From NCBI GenBank assembly GCA_963741305.1, contig CAVUHL010000003.1:5766001-5830000 (forward strand): a stretch of DNA of 64,000 bases. The letters are read 5' to 3'. Source of the DNA: DATMER01 sp963741305. GTDB lineage: Bacteria; Acidobacteriota; Thermoanaerobaculia; Multivoradales; UBA5704. A program made the translations under genes and the position numbers. The notes below the pieces were generated by a model, which saw only the letters and a program-made list of their open reading frames with translations, did not search any database and had not been told where the DNA came from. Positions 26,630 through 36,409 of the stretch are shown here, piece by piece; positions within the stretch are counted from its first letter, which is position 1; each line of letters starts with the position of its first letter.

Positions 26630-27699
26630 TCGCAGTGGCGATGAGTGGCGGCCTGGACTCCTCGGTCACGGCCTGGCTGCTGGCGAAGAGCGGCGTCCCC
26701 GTGGTGGGGCTCTCCATGCTGCTCTGGGACCAGTCAGGAGTCGAAGCCAACGGCCGTTGCTGTGGCGCGCTCGACCTGGGCGATGCCAAGCGGGTCGCGC
26801 AGCAGGCGGGCATCCCCCACTACACCCTGCGCCTCGACGAGGAGTTCCGCCAGAAGGTCGTCGATCCCTTCGTGGAGGACTACCTGGCCGGCCGCACGCC
26901 GAGCCCCTGCGTGCGCTGCAACACCTGGATCAAGTTCGACCTGCTCCTGGAGCGCGCCCGGCGCCTGGGAGCGGAGCGGGTGGCGACCGGCCACTACGCC
27001 CGTATCCTGGAAGGGCCGGACGGCCCCGAGCTGCACACCGCCCTCGATACGGACAAGGACCAGAGCTACTACCTCTTCGAGCTGACACAGGAGCAGCTCG
27101 CCGCCTCCCTCTTCCCCCTGGGAGGGATGACCAAGCCGCAGGTCCGCGAGCTCGCCCGCGAAGCCGGCCTGGTGGTGGCCGAGAAGGGAGAGAGCATGGA
27201 GGTCTGCTTCGTCGCGGGAGGAATCCGCGAGTTCGTGGAGACCCAGGTGGCCGAGCATCCCGGCCGGTTCGCGGGAGCGAAGCTGTCCGAGCCCGCGGCC
27301 CTGGTGGATTCCGGCGGCCGGGAGCTTGGAGCCGGTCAGCCCTACTACCGCTACACCGTGGGCCAGCGCCGCGGCATCGGCCTCGCAGCCAAGAGCCCCC
27401 TCTTCGTGCTGGCGATCGAGCCGGAGGAGAACCGCGTCGTCGTCGGAGAGGAGAGCGAGCTTCTGGCGCCCGGCCTTCTGGGGGAGCGCCTGCACTGGAT
27501 CGGCCAGCCGGCCGAGGAAGTCACCGTGAAGATCCGCTCCCGCCACCCTGGAGTGCCCGCGCAAGTCCGGGCTCTCCCGGAGGGCAGGGCGGAAGTGCTC
27601 TTCGCCGAGCCCCAGCGGGGCATCACCCCCGGCCAGGCGGCGGTTTTCTACCAGGGAACGCGGGTTCTGGGGGGGTGCTGGATTACCGGAAGAACCTAA
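26626..27699 (+). CDS. mnmA: tRNA-specific 2-thiouridylase
   Basis: 357 aa. The P-loop SGGLDSS is at the N-terminus; the catalytic Cys pair is in SPCVRCN and ESMEVCFV; the DKDQSYYLF and GQRRGIG blocks are typical of MnmA. It makes the 2-thio group of U34 in tRNA-Glu/Gln/Lys using sulfur from the cysteine desulfurase encoded just upstream (4-bp overlap). The 3' end overlaps the convergent SLC13 gene by 4 bp. Confidence 0.96.
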   Translation: MIAVAMSGGLDSSVTAWLLAKSGVPVVGLSMLLWDQSGVEANGRCCGALDLGDAKRVAQQAGIPHYTLRLDEEFRQKVVDPFVEDYLAGRTPSPCVRCNTWIKFDLLLERARRLGAERVATGHYARILEGPDGPELHTALDTDKDQSYYLFELTQEQLAASLFPLGGMTKPQVRELAREAGLVVAEKGESMEVCFVAGGIREFVETQVAEHPGRFAGAKLSEPAALVDSGGRELGAGQPYYRYTVGQRRGIGLAAKSPLFVLAIEPEENRVVVGEESELLAPGLLGERLHWIGQPAEEVTVKIRSRHPGVPAQVRALPEGRAEVLFAEPQRGITPGQAAVFYQGTRVLGGCWITGRT

Positions 27700-29462
27700 A
27701 GCGGCCAGATCACCGGCACCATCACCAGCAGAATCACCACCACCATCGCCGTCAGCGGCAGGCCGCAGACCATGAAGTCCCGGAAGCGGTACCTCCCCGG
27801 ACCATAAACAATCAGGCAGGAAGGCTCGAACGGCGTAATGAAGGAAAGCGACGCCGCCAGGGTCACCAGCACGGCGAAAGCCCGCGGGTCGTGCCCCAGC
27901 TTGGTGGCCGTGTCCATGGCGACAGGCAGCACCACCAGGGCCGCGGCGGCGTTGGACATCGGCTGGGTCAGCAGGATCGTCAGCACGGCGAAGGCGAGCA
28001 TCAGGAAGACCACTGGAAGCCCGCCGGTCCAGCCGGCGATCAGCCCGGCCAGGTACTCCGCCGCGCCGGTCTTCCTCATCGCGAGGCCGAACGAGGTCAT
28101 GCCGGCGATCAGGATCAGCAGCCGCCAGTCGATCAGGTCGTAGGCCTCCTCCATCGTGATCAGGCGCGTGAAGATCACCGCCAGGGCCGCGACCAGGAAG
28201 GCGATCGGCAGCGGCACCAGGCCGAAGGACGAAGCGATCACAGCCAGGATGAAGATCCCGACCGCGTAGAGGCCCTTGCGCCGCCGCGCCGGCTGGTGCT
28301 CCGTCTCCTGGAGGATCCAGAGGTCGGGGTTGTCGGCGAGCCCCCGGAGCTGCTCCGGCCTGCCCTGGACCAACAGCACGTCTCCGACCCGCAGGGGCAG
28401 GCCGCCGATCCGCGTCGCCAGGGCATGCCCCCGCCGGTAGATCGCGATCACCATCACGCCGAAACGGCGGCGGAAATCCAGCTCCTTGATCGTCCGGCCG
28501 ACCACCGAGGACTGCGGCATGAGGATCGCCTCGGCAATCCTCATGGTGGCCGCGGCGTGATCGAGATCGCCCATCTGGAGATCCGGACGGATCTCGATCC
28601 CCGCCGTCTCCTTGACTTGGAGCAGCCCCTCCCGGGTCGTCTGGACGAGGAGCAGGTCGTCCTCTTCCAAGAGCAGGCCGGGCTCGGGGTCTATCCTGCG
28701 GCTGCCGCGCAAGACTGCCCGCACTTGCAGGCCCATCTGCCCGAGCCGGCTGTCCCGCAACGCCACTCCGGCGAGCGGCGAGCCCTGGGTCACTACCACT
28801 TCGGACAGGAACTCGCGGATCGAGTACTGCTCCTCATACCCCTCATTGCGAGTGTCCGGCAGCAGCCGATAGCCGACAAGGATCATGTACAGGATCCCCA
28901 GCACGCAGACCGCCAGGCCGACCGGCAGGAACTCGAACATCGAGAACGGCTCCAAGCCGCTGGAGGCCACGTAGCCGCTCGCCGCCACGTTCGTGGAGGT
29001 CCCGATCAGCGTGCAGGTGCCGCCGAGCATCGAGGCGTAGGCCAATGGAATCAGCACCTTGCCCGGGCTTACCCCGCTCTTGTTGCTCACTCCCAGCACC
29101 GCCGGCATCATCACCGCCGTGCAGGTCGTGTTGTTCATGAAGGAGGAGATGAAACATGTCACCGGCATGACGCAGAGCAGGATCTTGGCGCGGCTCCCCC
29201 TGGCGATCCGGTGGATGACGTCGCTCAGATGGTCGAGCACGCCCCCCTTCATCAGGGCGCCCGAGAGCACGAAGATCGAGGCGAGGATGATGATGATCTC
29301 GTTGGAGAAGCCCGAGAAAGCCTCGTCGACCGTCAGGATGCCGGAGACAACCAGGATCGCCAGCAGGATCAGGGTCGCCATGTCGACGGAGACCCATTCG
29401 AACGCGAACACCACGATGATCGCGGCAAGCAGAATCAGGACGAGGAGGATGGACAGCGTCAT
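27696..29462 (-). CDS. SLC13/DASS-family permease with two TrkA_C domains
   Basis: 588-aa polytopic protein. The two conserved DASS signature loops are MNNTTCTAVMMP in the first half and QPMSNAAAALVVLP in the second. Between the two membrane halves (~residues 205-385) are two TrkA_C/RCK-C-like cytoplasmic domains (GLLLEEDDLLLVQT; GLPLRVGDVLLVQG), as in a common bacterial subgroup annotated as SLC13 permeases. The substrate (dicarboxylate, sulfate or other anion) cannot be told from sequence. Confidence 0.9.
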   Translation of the reverse strand: MTLSILLVLILLAAIIVVFAFEWVSVDMATLILLAILVVSGILTVDEAFSGFSNEIIIILASIFVLSGALMKGGVLDHLSDVIHRIARGSRAKILLCVMPVTCFISSFMNNTTCTAVMMPAVLGVSNKSGVSPGKVLIPLAYASMLGGTCTLIGTSTNVAASGYVASSGLEPFSMFEFLPVGLAVCVLGILYMILVGYRLLPDTRNEGYEEQYSIREFLSEVVVTQGSPLAGVALRDSRLGQMGLQVRAVLRGSRRIDPEPGLLLEEDDLLLVQTTREGLLQVKETAGIEIRPDLQMGDLDHAAATMRIAEAILMPQSSVVGRTIKELDFRRRFGVMVIAIYRRGHALATRIGGLPLRVGDVLLVQGRPEQLRGLADNPDLWILQETEHQPARRRKGLYAVGIFILAVIASSFGLVPLPIAFLVAALAVIFTRLITMEEAYDLIDWRLLILIAGMTSFGLAMRKTGAAEYLAGLIAGWTGGLPVVFLMLAFAVLTILLTQPMSNAAAALVVLPVAMDTATKLGHDPRAFAVLVTLAASLSFITPFEPSCLIVYGPGRYRFRDFMVCGLPLTAMVVVILLVMVPVIWPL

Positions 29463-29531
29463 GGGAAGGAGAGTCTGTCATTGACGCCAGGGGCCGGACA
29501 ACTTACTCTCTGGCGGCTCTGAAAGGACTTT

Positions 29532-30197
29532 ATGGAAGCCCTGACCCAGCTCATCGACATCTTCCTCAACCTGGACAAGCACCTGGAGGCCATCGTCAGC
29601 CAGTACGGCGGCCTGACCTACCTCGTCCTGTTCCTGATCATCTTCTGCGAGACGGGCTTGGTGGTCACCCCGTTCCTGCCCGGCGACTCCCTGCTCTTCG
29701 CCGCCGGCGCCATCGCCTCCCTCGGCTCGCTCTCCGTGTGGTGGGTGATGTTCCTCCTCATCATCGCGGCCATCCTGGGTGACACGGTGAACTACTGGGT
29801 CGGGCACTTCCTGGGGCGGCGCCTCCTGACCGCAAAGCGCTTCAAGGTGATCAAACCCGAGCACCTCGAATACACCCACGAGTTCTTCGAGAAGTACGGC
29901 GGCAAGACCATCATCATCGCCCGCTTCGTGCCGATCGTCCGCACCCTGGCCCCCTTCGTGGCCGGGCTGGGCAGCATGACCTATGGCCGCTTCATGAGCT
30001 ACAACATCATCGGCGGCATAGCCTGGGTGGTGATCTGCACCATGGCCGGGTACCTGTTCGGCCAGCTCCCGTTCGTCAAGGAAAACTTTGAGCTGGTGGT
30101 CCTTGCCATCATCGTTCTCTCCATGGTTCCCGCGATCTGGGAGATGGTCAACGCCCGCAACCGCCGGCGCAGGTCCGCGCACCTCCCTTCCGACTAG
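29532..30197 (+). CDS. DedA/VTT-family membrane protein
   Basis: 221 aa with several TM helices. The family signature is clear: FCETGLVVTPFLPGDSLLFAAG, GDTVNYWVGHFLGRRL and the reentrant loop IARFVPIVRTLAPFVAGLGSM. DedA proteins move phospholipids or undecaprenyl phosphate across the membrane. It is divergent from the SLC13 gene, and its 3' end overlaps the convergent GT39-like gene by 4 bp. Confidence 0.93.
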   Translation: MEALTQLIDIFLNLDKHLEAIVSQYGGLTYLVLFLIIFCETGLVVTPFLPGDSLLFAAGAIASLGSLSVWWVMFLLIIAAILGDTVNYWVGHFLGRRLLTAKRFKVIKPEHLEYTHEFFEKYGGKTIIIARFVPIVRTLAPFVAGLGSMTYGRFMSYNIIGGIAWVVICTMAGYLFGQLPFVKENFELVVLAIIVLSMVPAIWEMVNARNRRRRSAHLPSD

Positions 30198-31762
30198 AGG
30201 ACGCCGGGCAGGTTCCCGGCCTTCTCCAGGAAATCCCGGCGCGCGAAGAGCTGCACGAAGTACGGCGGCTCCAGCGGCACATGGATCAGCCGGTACTCCG
30301 CCCGGAACCGCGGGTGATAGGCGAGGTCCCGTTCGTACTCCCGGACTGACCGCCAGGGGAAATCCATCGGCTCCCGCACCACCGGCCCGTTCGCCAGCAT
30401 GACGAGGTCCGGCTGCCGGGAGAGGACGTACCCGGCGTCGTGCCGGTGATGGCCGGGATAGTAGTAACTCCGGTCCGGCCGCACCCGCGCGATATGCCGG
30501 TCGTTCAGGCCCAGCATGTCCACCACGGGCAGCCCCGAGTGGAAAGGCACGGCACCCACCGGGCCGAGGGCGATGGTCGTTCCCGGCGGCATGACCTCGG
30601 AGAGGCCCTTGCCGATCGCAATCCACTGTTCCCGCCAGAACGCTTCCCTCTGCATCCCCTGCAGGAACCTGCCATAAGGGATCAGGAGCGTCGTCACCAG
30701 GGCCAGGGCCGCGAACGCCAGGGCAGCCCGGTGGCGAAGCAGAAGGTCCAGCCCCTGGGCCGCGCAGAGGAAGAGGACCGGCGCCAGAGGCACGTAGAAG
30801 CGCCAGAGCGGGAAGCTGTCCCCGCCGCTCGACGCCAGGGCCACCCCGAACAGAGCCAGGAACCAGCACGCCGGCCGGAGGTCGCGCAACGTGCGGCCGA
30901 GCAAGAACGCCGCGATCGCCAACGCCGCCAGTGTGCCGTACCCGGCTCCCTCGAAGGCGAACCGCCCCAGGTCGGCCAGCCCCTTGGGGAGGGCCATCGT
31001 GAGGGGGAGCAGCTTGGCCCGCGCCGAATTGGCTACCCAGTCCCCGTGGTAGAGCCAGCGGAACGCGGTCTGCCCCAGGAAGACAGCGGTGGCCGTGAGC
31101 GCCACGCCCATCTCGTGCCGGGGGCGGGTCCGCCGGTCCGCCAGCCAGGAGGCCAGCGCCCAGAGCAGCACGGCCAGGAACCCCTCCGGCCGGGTGAGGA
31201 CCAGCAGGGCTCCGGCCATGTGATGAATGACCGGCCTCTTGACAGCCACGAGCGCCGTCACCAGGAAGGCGGTCAGCGCGGTCTCGAGCCCGTTCAGGAA
31301 GTGATAGACCCCCGGCAGCCAGACGGCGAGGAGGCCCGCGCTCAATAGCCGCGCGCGCGGGCGGGCCCAGCTCGCCAAGAGCAACAGAAGAAGCGTCCCC
31401 GCCCCGAGTGCCAGCCCCAGAACCCGCGAGAGGTCCGGCAGGTCCAGTCCCAACGCGTCCCCCAGCGCCAGGAGCAGGGTCCACGAAAGGCTGCTGTACC
31501 CCTCCACCCGCTCCCCTGCATTGAAGGAGAGCCCCTCCCCCGCGGCCAGGTGATGCGCGTACCGGAACGTGATGAAGGCATCGTCCACCGGCCCCAGATC
31601 CCAGACCAGGAGGAAGCTGACGAGGAAATAGAGGGCCAGGATGGCCACGGCTGTCATGACTGCCGTGAGCCGCCCCGCCGGCTGCTCCTTTTCAGGAGGA
31701 GGGGGAGGAGCTGGCGCCGCAGCCGCGCTCCGGCCCCTCCGCTCTTTGCGATCGCTCTTCAT
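30194..31762 (-). CDS. Polytopic GT39-like membrane protein
   Basis: 522 aa from the ATG at 31762 (MKSDRKERRG); the upstream open frame is not supported. After a Pro/Ala-rich N-terminus come about ten TM helices, with the luminal motif PVDDAFITFRYAHHLAAG followed by GERVEGYSSLSWTLLLA, which is characteristic of a family of ArnT/PMT-like lipid-linked-sugar glycosyltransferases; the Asp pair is the expected catalytic site. The C-terminal ~150 residues form a soluble domain. Donor and acceptor are unknown. It is divergent from the carotenoid operon. Confidence 0.75.
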   Translation of the reverse strand: MKSDRKERRGRSAAAAPAPPPPPEKEQPAGRLTAVMTAVAILALYFLVSFLLVWDLGPVDDAFITFRYAHHLAAGEGLSFNAGERVEGYSSLSWTLLLALGDALGLDLPDLSRVLGLALGAGTLLLLLLASWARPRARLLSAGLLAVWLPGVYHFLNGLETALTAFLVTALVAVKRPVIHHMAGALLVLTRPEGFLAVLLWALASWLADRRTRPRHEMGVALTATAVFLGQTAFRWLYHGDWVANSARAKLLPLTMALPKGLADLGRFAFEGAGYGTLAALAIAAFLLGRTLRDLRPACWFLALFGVALASSGGDSFPLWRFYVPLAPVLFLCAAQGLDLLLRHRAALAFAALALVTTLLIPYGRFLQGMQREAFWREQWIAIGKGLSEVMPPGTTIALGPVGAVPFHSGLPVVDMLGLNDRHIARVRPDRSYYYPGHHRHDAGYVLSRQPDLVMLANGPVVREPMDFPWRSVREYERDLAYHPRFRAEYRLIHVPLEPPYFVQLFARRDFLEKAGNLPGVL

Positions 31763-31886
31763 AGGCGGCCCGATTCTAGGCCGAAAACCGGGAGCACGCG
31801 ATCTGTCCATGTTATGCAACTTAAATCTTGACAGAATATGGACAGAAGTTTTAGAGTTCTCCTCCATGAGAGGGAAGGAGCAGCAA

Positions 31887-33422
31887 ATGCAGGACAGCGT
31901 CACAGTTATTGGAGCCGGGCCGGGAGGGTTGGCTTCCGCCATCCTTCTCGCCGGCGCGGGCTTGAAGGTAACCGTGCTCGAGCGCCTCCCCTGCGTGGGC
32001 GGCCGGACCTCCACATTGGAAGCCGACGGCTTCCGCTTCGACCTCGGCCCTACCTTCTTCCTCTACCCCGCGATCCTGCGGGAGATCTTCGCCTCCGTGG
32101 GCCAGGACCTCGACCGGGAGGTCGAGCTGGTGCGCCTCGATCCGCAGTACCGGCTGGTGTTCGGAGGCGGCGGCGAGCTGCTTGCCACCCCGGACGTGGA
32201 GCGCATGGAGCGGGCCGTGGCCGAGCTGGCTCCGCAGGATGCCCCGGCCTTCCGGCGCTTCCTCGACGACAACCGCCGCCGCTTCGAGCTCTTCCGGCCC
32301 TGCCTTCAATCCTCGTTCGAGGGCTGGAGCGATGTCCTGAGCCCCCGTGTTCTCAAGCTCTTGCCCGAGATCAAGCCCTGGCGCTCGCTCGACAGCGAGC
32401 TCGGGCGCTACTTCTCCGACCCGCGGCTGCGCCTGGCCTTCTCCTTCCAATCGAAGTACCTGGGGATGTCCCCCTTCCGCTGCCCGAGCCTGTTCTCCAT
32501 CCTCTCGTTCCTGGAGTACGAGCACGGCGTCTTCCACCCGATCGGCGGTTGCGCGGCGGTGACCGAGGCCATGGCCCGGGTGGCGCGCCGGCTTGGGGTG
32601 GACATCCGGCTGAACGAGCCGGTCCGGGAGATTCTTTTTGAGGGACATCGCGCCGTGGGCGTGCGGACCAGAGCCGGAGAGGTCCGCTCCGATGCCTTGG
32701 TGGTCAACGCCGACTTCGCCCGTGCCATGAGGCGGCTGGTCCCCAACCATCTCCGCAACCGGTGGACCGACCGCAAGCTCGACGGCAAGAAGTTCTCCTG
32801 CTCCACCTTCATGCTCTACCTGGGCCTCGACGGCCACCAGGACGTCGACCACCACTCGATCTACATCGCCGAGGATTACGAACAAAACCTGGACGACATC
32901 GAGAACAGGCACGTCCTCTCCGACGACCCGTCCTTTTACGTGCAGAATGCCGGGGTCACCGACCCGACCCTGGCACCCCGCGGCAAGAGCACGCTCTACG
33001 TGCTCGTCCCGGTCACCCACCAGCACCCGAACGTGGACTGGAGCCAGGAGCGCGACCGCTACCGCGACCTCATCCTCTCGAAGCTTCCCCAGATCGGGAT
33101 CGAAGGGGTCGAGCGCCGCATCCGTTTCGAACGGATCGTCACCCCCGACGATTGGGACCGGGGCTTCGAGATCCACCGCGGCGCGACGTTCAACCTCGCC
33201 CACAACCTGGGGCAGATGCTCCACCTCCGGCCGCGAAACCGCTTCGAGGATCTGGAGGGCGTCTACCTCGTTGGAGGCGGCACACACCCGGGGAGCGGAC
33301 TGCCGGTGATCTTCGAATCGGCGCGGATCAGCTCGCGCCTGCTGCTGCAGGATCTCGGGATCTCTCTTCGCGAGACTCCGTTGCCGGTCGAGGACGAAGC
33401 CTTGCTGGCGAAGGTGGGCTAG
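31887..33422 (+). CDS. CrtI/CrtN/CrtP-type carotenoid desaturase or oxidase (first copy)
   Basis: 511 aa from the ATG at 31887, preceded by GGGAAGGAG. The N-terminal FAD-binding motif is VTVIGAGPGGLASAILLAGAG; the GGRTSTLEADGFRFDLGPT segment is typical of phytoene-desaturase-like enzymes, as is the C-terminal GVYLVGGGTHPGSGLPVI. In the staphyloxanthin-like arrangement such copies act as desaturase (CrtN) or terminal-methyl oxidase (CrtP); which step this copy takes is not decidable. It is the first gene of a five-gene operon ending at 38285. Confidence 0.88.
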   Translation: MQDSVTVIGAGPGGLASAILLAGAGLKVTVLERLPCVGGRTSTLEADGFRFDLGPTFFLYPAILREIFASVGQDLDREVELVRLDPQYRLVFGGGGELLATPDVERMERAVAELAPQDAPAFRRFLDDNRRRFELFRPCLQSSFEGWSDVLSPRVLKLLPEIKPWRSLDSELGRYFSDPRLRLAFSFQSKYLGMSPFRCPSLFSILSFLEYEHGVFHPIGGCAAVTEAMARVARRLGVDIRLNEPVREILFEGHRAVGVRTRAGEVRSDALVVNADFARAMRRLVPNHLRNRWTDRKLDGKKFSCSTFMLYLGLDGHQDVDHHSIYIAEDYEQNLDDIENRHVLSDDPSFYVQNAGVTDPTLAPRGKSTLYVLVPVTHQHPNVDWSQERDRYRDLILSKLPQIGIEGVERRIRFERIVTPDDWDRGFEIHRGATFNLAHNLGQMLHLRPRNRFEDLEGVYLVGGGTHPGSGLPVIFESARISSRLLLQDLGISLRETPLPVEDEALLAKVG

Positions 33423-33426
33423 AGAG

Positions 33427-34752
33427 ATGGCCGTCCTCCTCCAGCGCCCCACTTTCCCCGTAGACGTCACCCGTGAAGCGGCTGCCGCCCGGGAATCTCA
33501 GGCGGACTGGTCGTCCCGGCCGCTCGAGGAGCGGCTCTGGATCGTCCGCTCGATCCGCCACCGGCTTTCCGAAAAGGCCGGCGAGCTGGCCCAGACAGTC
33601 GCAGAGCAGACGGGCAGGAGCGAGGCCGAGGTGCTTTCCTCGGAGATCCTCCCCCTCGCCGATGCCTGCCGGTTCCTGGAGCGGGAGGCGCCGCGCATCC
33701 TCGCCACCCGCCGATTCGGGGCCGAAGGCCGCCCCGTCTGGTTGGGCAAGGTGGACTTCGAAGTCCGGCGCGAGCCCCTGGGCCTGGTCCTGATCCTCGC
33801 CCCCTCGAACTACCCGGTCTTCCTCCCTGGCGTGCAGGCCCTCCAGGCCATCACCGCGGGCAATGGCGTGCTCTGGAAGCCGGGCCGGGGAGGGTTCGCC
33901 GCGGCGCGGGCCTTTGCCGAGATCGCCGCCCTCGCCGGCCTCGACTGGCGGCTCATCCAGGTGCTGCCGGATACGCCTGAGGCGGGGAGGGCCGCCCTGG
34001 CGGCCGGGCCGGACAAAGCCCTCCTCACCGGCTCGGCCGCCACCGGCCGCGAAGTCCTGGCCGAAGCCGGCCGCCGGCTCTTGCCAACGACCGCCGAGCT
34101 TTCCGGCTGCGACGCCCTCTTCGTCCTCCCAGGCGCCGACCTGGAGAGGACCGCCAAGGCGATCCGCTTCGGCCTCGCCCTCAACGGCGGCACCACCTGC
34201 ATCGCACCGCGCCGGGTCTTCGTCCCGAAGGAGCTGGCCTCCGAGCTACAGAGGCGAGTGGGAGAGCTGGCAGACATCTCTTTCACGGCCGTGGGCGATA
34301 TCGAAGAAGCCCTGGACCTTGCGGCCCGCAGCCCCTATGCCCTCGGAGCCTCGATCTTCGGGCCGGAAGACGATGCCCGCGCCCTGGCCGCGAGAGTGCG
34401 GGCCGGGGTGGTCACCATCAACGACCTGATCGTCCCCACGGCCGACCCCCGCCTCCCCTTCGGAGGCCGGGGGGAGAGCGGCTACGGGGTCACCCGCGGC
34501 GCCGAAGGTCTCCTGGATCTCACGGCCGTCAAGGTTGTCTCGGTGCGCCGGGGCCACTGGCTCCCCCACCTCGAAGAGCGGCAACCGGGGGATGAGGAGC
34601 TGTTCCGAGCCTGGATGGCCGCCGCCCACGGAGATGGGGTGGGGGCGCGGGCGAGGGGGGCGGCGCGGCTGATCAAGGCAGTAGTGAGAAGACCCTCACC
34701 CCCGGCCCCTCTCCCAGCCGCACACCCGGACCCCCGGGAGAGGGGGGAATGA
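33427..34752 (+). CDS. Aldehyde dehydrogenase, probably carotenoid-aldehyde oxidising
   Basis: 441 aa, shorter than typical ALDHs (~490). The cofactor region has VLILAPSNYPVFLPG and LTGSAATGREV; the general base Glu is in TTAELSGCD and the nucleophile Cys in NGGTTCIAPR. It lies 4 bp after the first CrtI-type gene, as aldH does in staphyloxanthin-type clusters, where it converts a terminal carotenoid aldehyde to the acid. The last ~20 residues (PSPPAPLPAAHPDPRERGE) are encoded by the left arm of the inverted repeat at 34691, which also supplies the stop codon. Confidence 0.87.
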   Translation: MAVLLQRPTFPVDVTREAAAARESQADWSSRPLEERLWIVRSIRHRLSEKAGELAQTVAEQTGRSEAEVLSSEILPLADACRFLEREAPRILATRRFGAEGRPVWLGKVDFEVRREPLGLVLILAPSNYPVFLPGVQALQAITAGNGVLWKPGRGGFAAARAFAEIAALAGLDWRLIQVLPDTPEAGRAALAAGPDKALLTGSAATGREVLAEAGRRLLPTTAELSGCDALFVLPGADLERTAKAIRFGLALNGGTTCIAPRRVFVPKELASELQRRVGELADISFTAVGDIEEALDLAARSPYALGASIFGPEDDARALAARVRAGVVTINDLIVPTADPRLPFGGRGESGYGVTRGAEGLLDLTAVKVVSVRRGHWLPHLEERQPGDEELFRAWMAAAHGDGVGARARGAARLIKAVVRRPSPPAPLPAAHPDPRERGE

Positions 34753-34881
34753 CTTCGGCAACCTCATCTCCGTCCGTGGGAATTGGAGCGGAGATATGTG
34801 GGAAGAACTCTGGACGTAACCACCTCCCCCTCTCCCGGGGGTCCGGGTGTGCGGCTGGGAGAGGGGGCCGGGGGGTGAGGG
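34691..34881. repeat. Large inverted repeat inside the carotenoid operon
   Basis: Left arm 34691-34747 and right arm 34825-34881 are near-perfect reverse complements of 57 bp. The outer bases (CCCTCACCCCC, CCTCTCCC) match those of the element at 13463, but the core (AGCCGCACACCCGGACCCC) is different, yet still self-complementary between arms. The central 77 bp are unique. The left arm is coding for the end of the aldehyde dehydrogenase. Confidence 0.92.
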
Positions 34882-34897
34882 CTTTTTGGAGGCAACC

Positions 34898-36409
34898 ATG
34901 AGCAAGCAACCCGTAGGCGTCATCGGAGCAGGTCTCGGAGGGCTCGCCGCGGCGGCCACCCTGGCGGCCCGCGGTCATCGGGTGATCCTCTTCGAGCGCA
35001 ATTCATGGCTCGGGGGCAAGGCCGCGGTCCTGTCCGAGAGCGGCTTCCGCTTCGACATGGGACCGACCATCCTGACTCTCCCCTCGGTGCTCACCCGCAT
35101 CTTCGCCGAGGCCGGCCGCAACCTCTCCGACTACCTTAACCTGGTCCCCCTCGACCCCCAGTGGCGGAGCTTCTTCGAGGACGGCTCCACCCTGGACCTG
35201 TTCGCCAATCCGGATGAGATGGACGCCGCGCTCTCCGCGTACTCGCCGGGCACCAATGTGGCCGAGGGCTACCGCAAGTTCCTCGCCCTGGCCGAGCGCC
35301 AGCACTCCGTCTCCGACCGCTACTTCTTCTGGCGCTCCGTGGGCTCCGTCCGCGACACCATCGACGGCAAGACCTTCCGCGCCTCGGTGCTCTCCGACCT
35401 GCTCGCCCTGCGCTTCGGGCGGACCGTGTCCGGCACGGTGCGGAGCCATGTGAAAGACCCCCGCGTGGCGCAGATGCTCGACCATTTCACGCAATACGTG
35501 GGCTCCGCTCCGGACGCCTCGCCGGCCGTCCTCTGCGGCATCGCCCACATGCAGACCTCGGAAGGGATCTGGTACCCCCAGGGGGGGATCCAGGCCGTTC
35601 CAAAGGCCCTGACCCGGCTGATCCAGGAGCTTGGGGTCGACATCCGGACCGGAACCGGCATCCGGCAGATCTATATGGAAGGGGGGCGTGCCGCGGGCGT
35701 GGTCACAGCGGCGGGAGAGCTCGTCCCCCTTTCCGCCATCGTGTCGGACGCGGACTCGGTGCGCACCCACCGGGAGCTTCTGGAAGCGGAGCCCAAGGCC
35801 CGCGCCTTTGCCCGCCGCCGTCACGAGCCGGCCTGCTCGGGCGTGGTCCTCTACCTGGGGCTCGACCGCGCCTACCCCCAGCTCCTCCATCACAACTTCG
35901 TCTTCTCCCGCGATCCGGAAGAGGAGTTCGAGGCCATCTACCGCGAGGGCAAGCCCGCGCCGGACCCCACCTGCTACGTCTGCGCCCCGGCCGGGACCGA
36001 TCCCGGGGTCGCGCCCCACGGCGGGGAAGCCCTCTATGTCCTGGTCCACACGCCCTACCTGCGGCCGGACCACGACTGGAAGCGGATGCTCCCGCTCTAC
36101 CGCCGGACCATCCTGGACAAGCTCAAGCGTACCGCCGGCCTGGAAGACCTCGAGGAGCGCATCGTCTTCGAATCGGCGCTCACGCCCCAGGACATCCACG
36201 ACCGCTACGGCGTGCTCGATGGAGCCATCTACGGCCTCGCGAGCCACGGCCGGATGCTCGGAGCCTTCAAGCCCGCCAACCGGAGCCGCGACATCCAAGG
36301 CCTCTACCTGGCAGGAGGAGCCGCCCATCCCGGACCGGGCATGCCCATGGTGCTCATGTCCGGCTGGATCGCCGCGGATTGCCTCGCTCAAAGTGAGGTG
36401 AGGGCATGA
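34898..36409 (+). CDS. CrtI/CrtN/CrtP-type carotenoid desaturase or oxidase (second copy)
   Basis: 503 aa from the ATG at 34898 (TTGGAGG upstream). FAD motif VGVIGAGLGGLAAAATLAARG, then GGKAAVLSESGFRFDMGPT, GIWYPQGGIQAVPKAL in the substrate region, and a C-terminal GLYLAGGAAHPGPGMPMV. It is only distantly similar to the first copy, which fits a two-step division (desaturation and terminal oxidation). Its stop overlaps the start of the acyltransferase gene. Confidence 0.9.
   Translation: MSKQPVGVIGAGLGGLAAAATLAARGHRVILFERNSWLGGKAAVLSESGFRFDMGPTILTLPSVLTRIFAEAGRNLSDYLNLVPLDPQWRSFFEDGSTLDLFANPDEMDAALSAYSPGTNVAEGYRKFLALAERQHSVSDRYFFWRSVGSVRDTIDGKTFRASVLSDLLALRFGRTVSGTVRSHVKDPRVAQMLDHFTQYVGSAPDASPAVLCGIAHMQTSEGIWYPQGGIQAVPKALTRLIQELGVDIRTGTGIRQIYMEGGRAAGVVTAAGELVPLSAIVSDADSVRTHRELLEAEPKARAFARRRHEPACSGVVLYLGLDRAYPQLLHHNFVFSRDPEEEFEAIYREGKPAPDPTCYVCAPAGTDPGVAPHGGEALYVLVHTPYLRPDHDWKRMLPLYRRTILDKLKRTAGLEDLEERIVFESALTPQDIHDRYGVLDGAIYGLASHGRMLGAFKPANRSRDIQGLYLAGGAAHPGPGMPMVLMSGWIAADCLAQSEVRA

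Noticed and set aside
26415..29522. Plus-strand open frame of about 1,000 codons over mnmA and the SLC13 gene
   Set aside because: Translation is low-complexity Arg/His/Gln/Asp-rich and overlaps two clear genes in other frames; shadow of high GC.
31763..32014. N-terminal extension of the GT39-like protein to 32014
   Set aside because: The extension has no conserved features and would overlap the start of the divergent carotenoid gene; MKSDRKERRG at 31762 is a better start.
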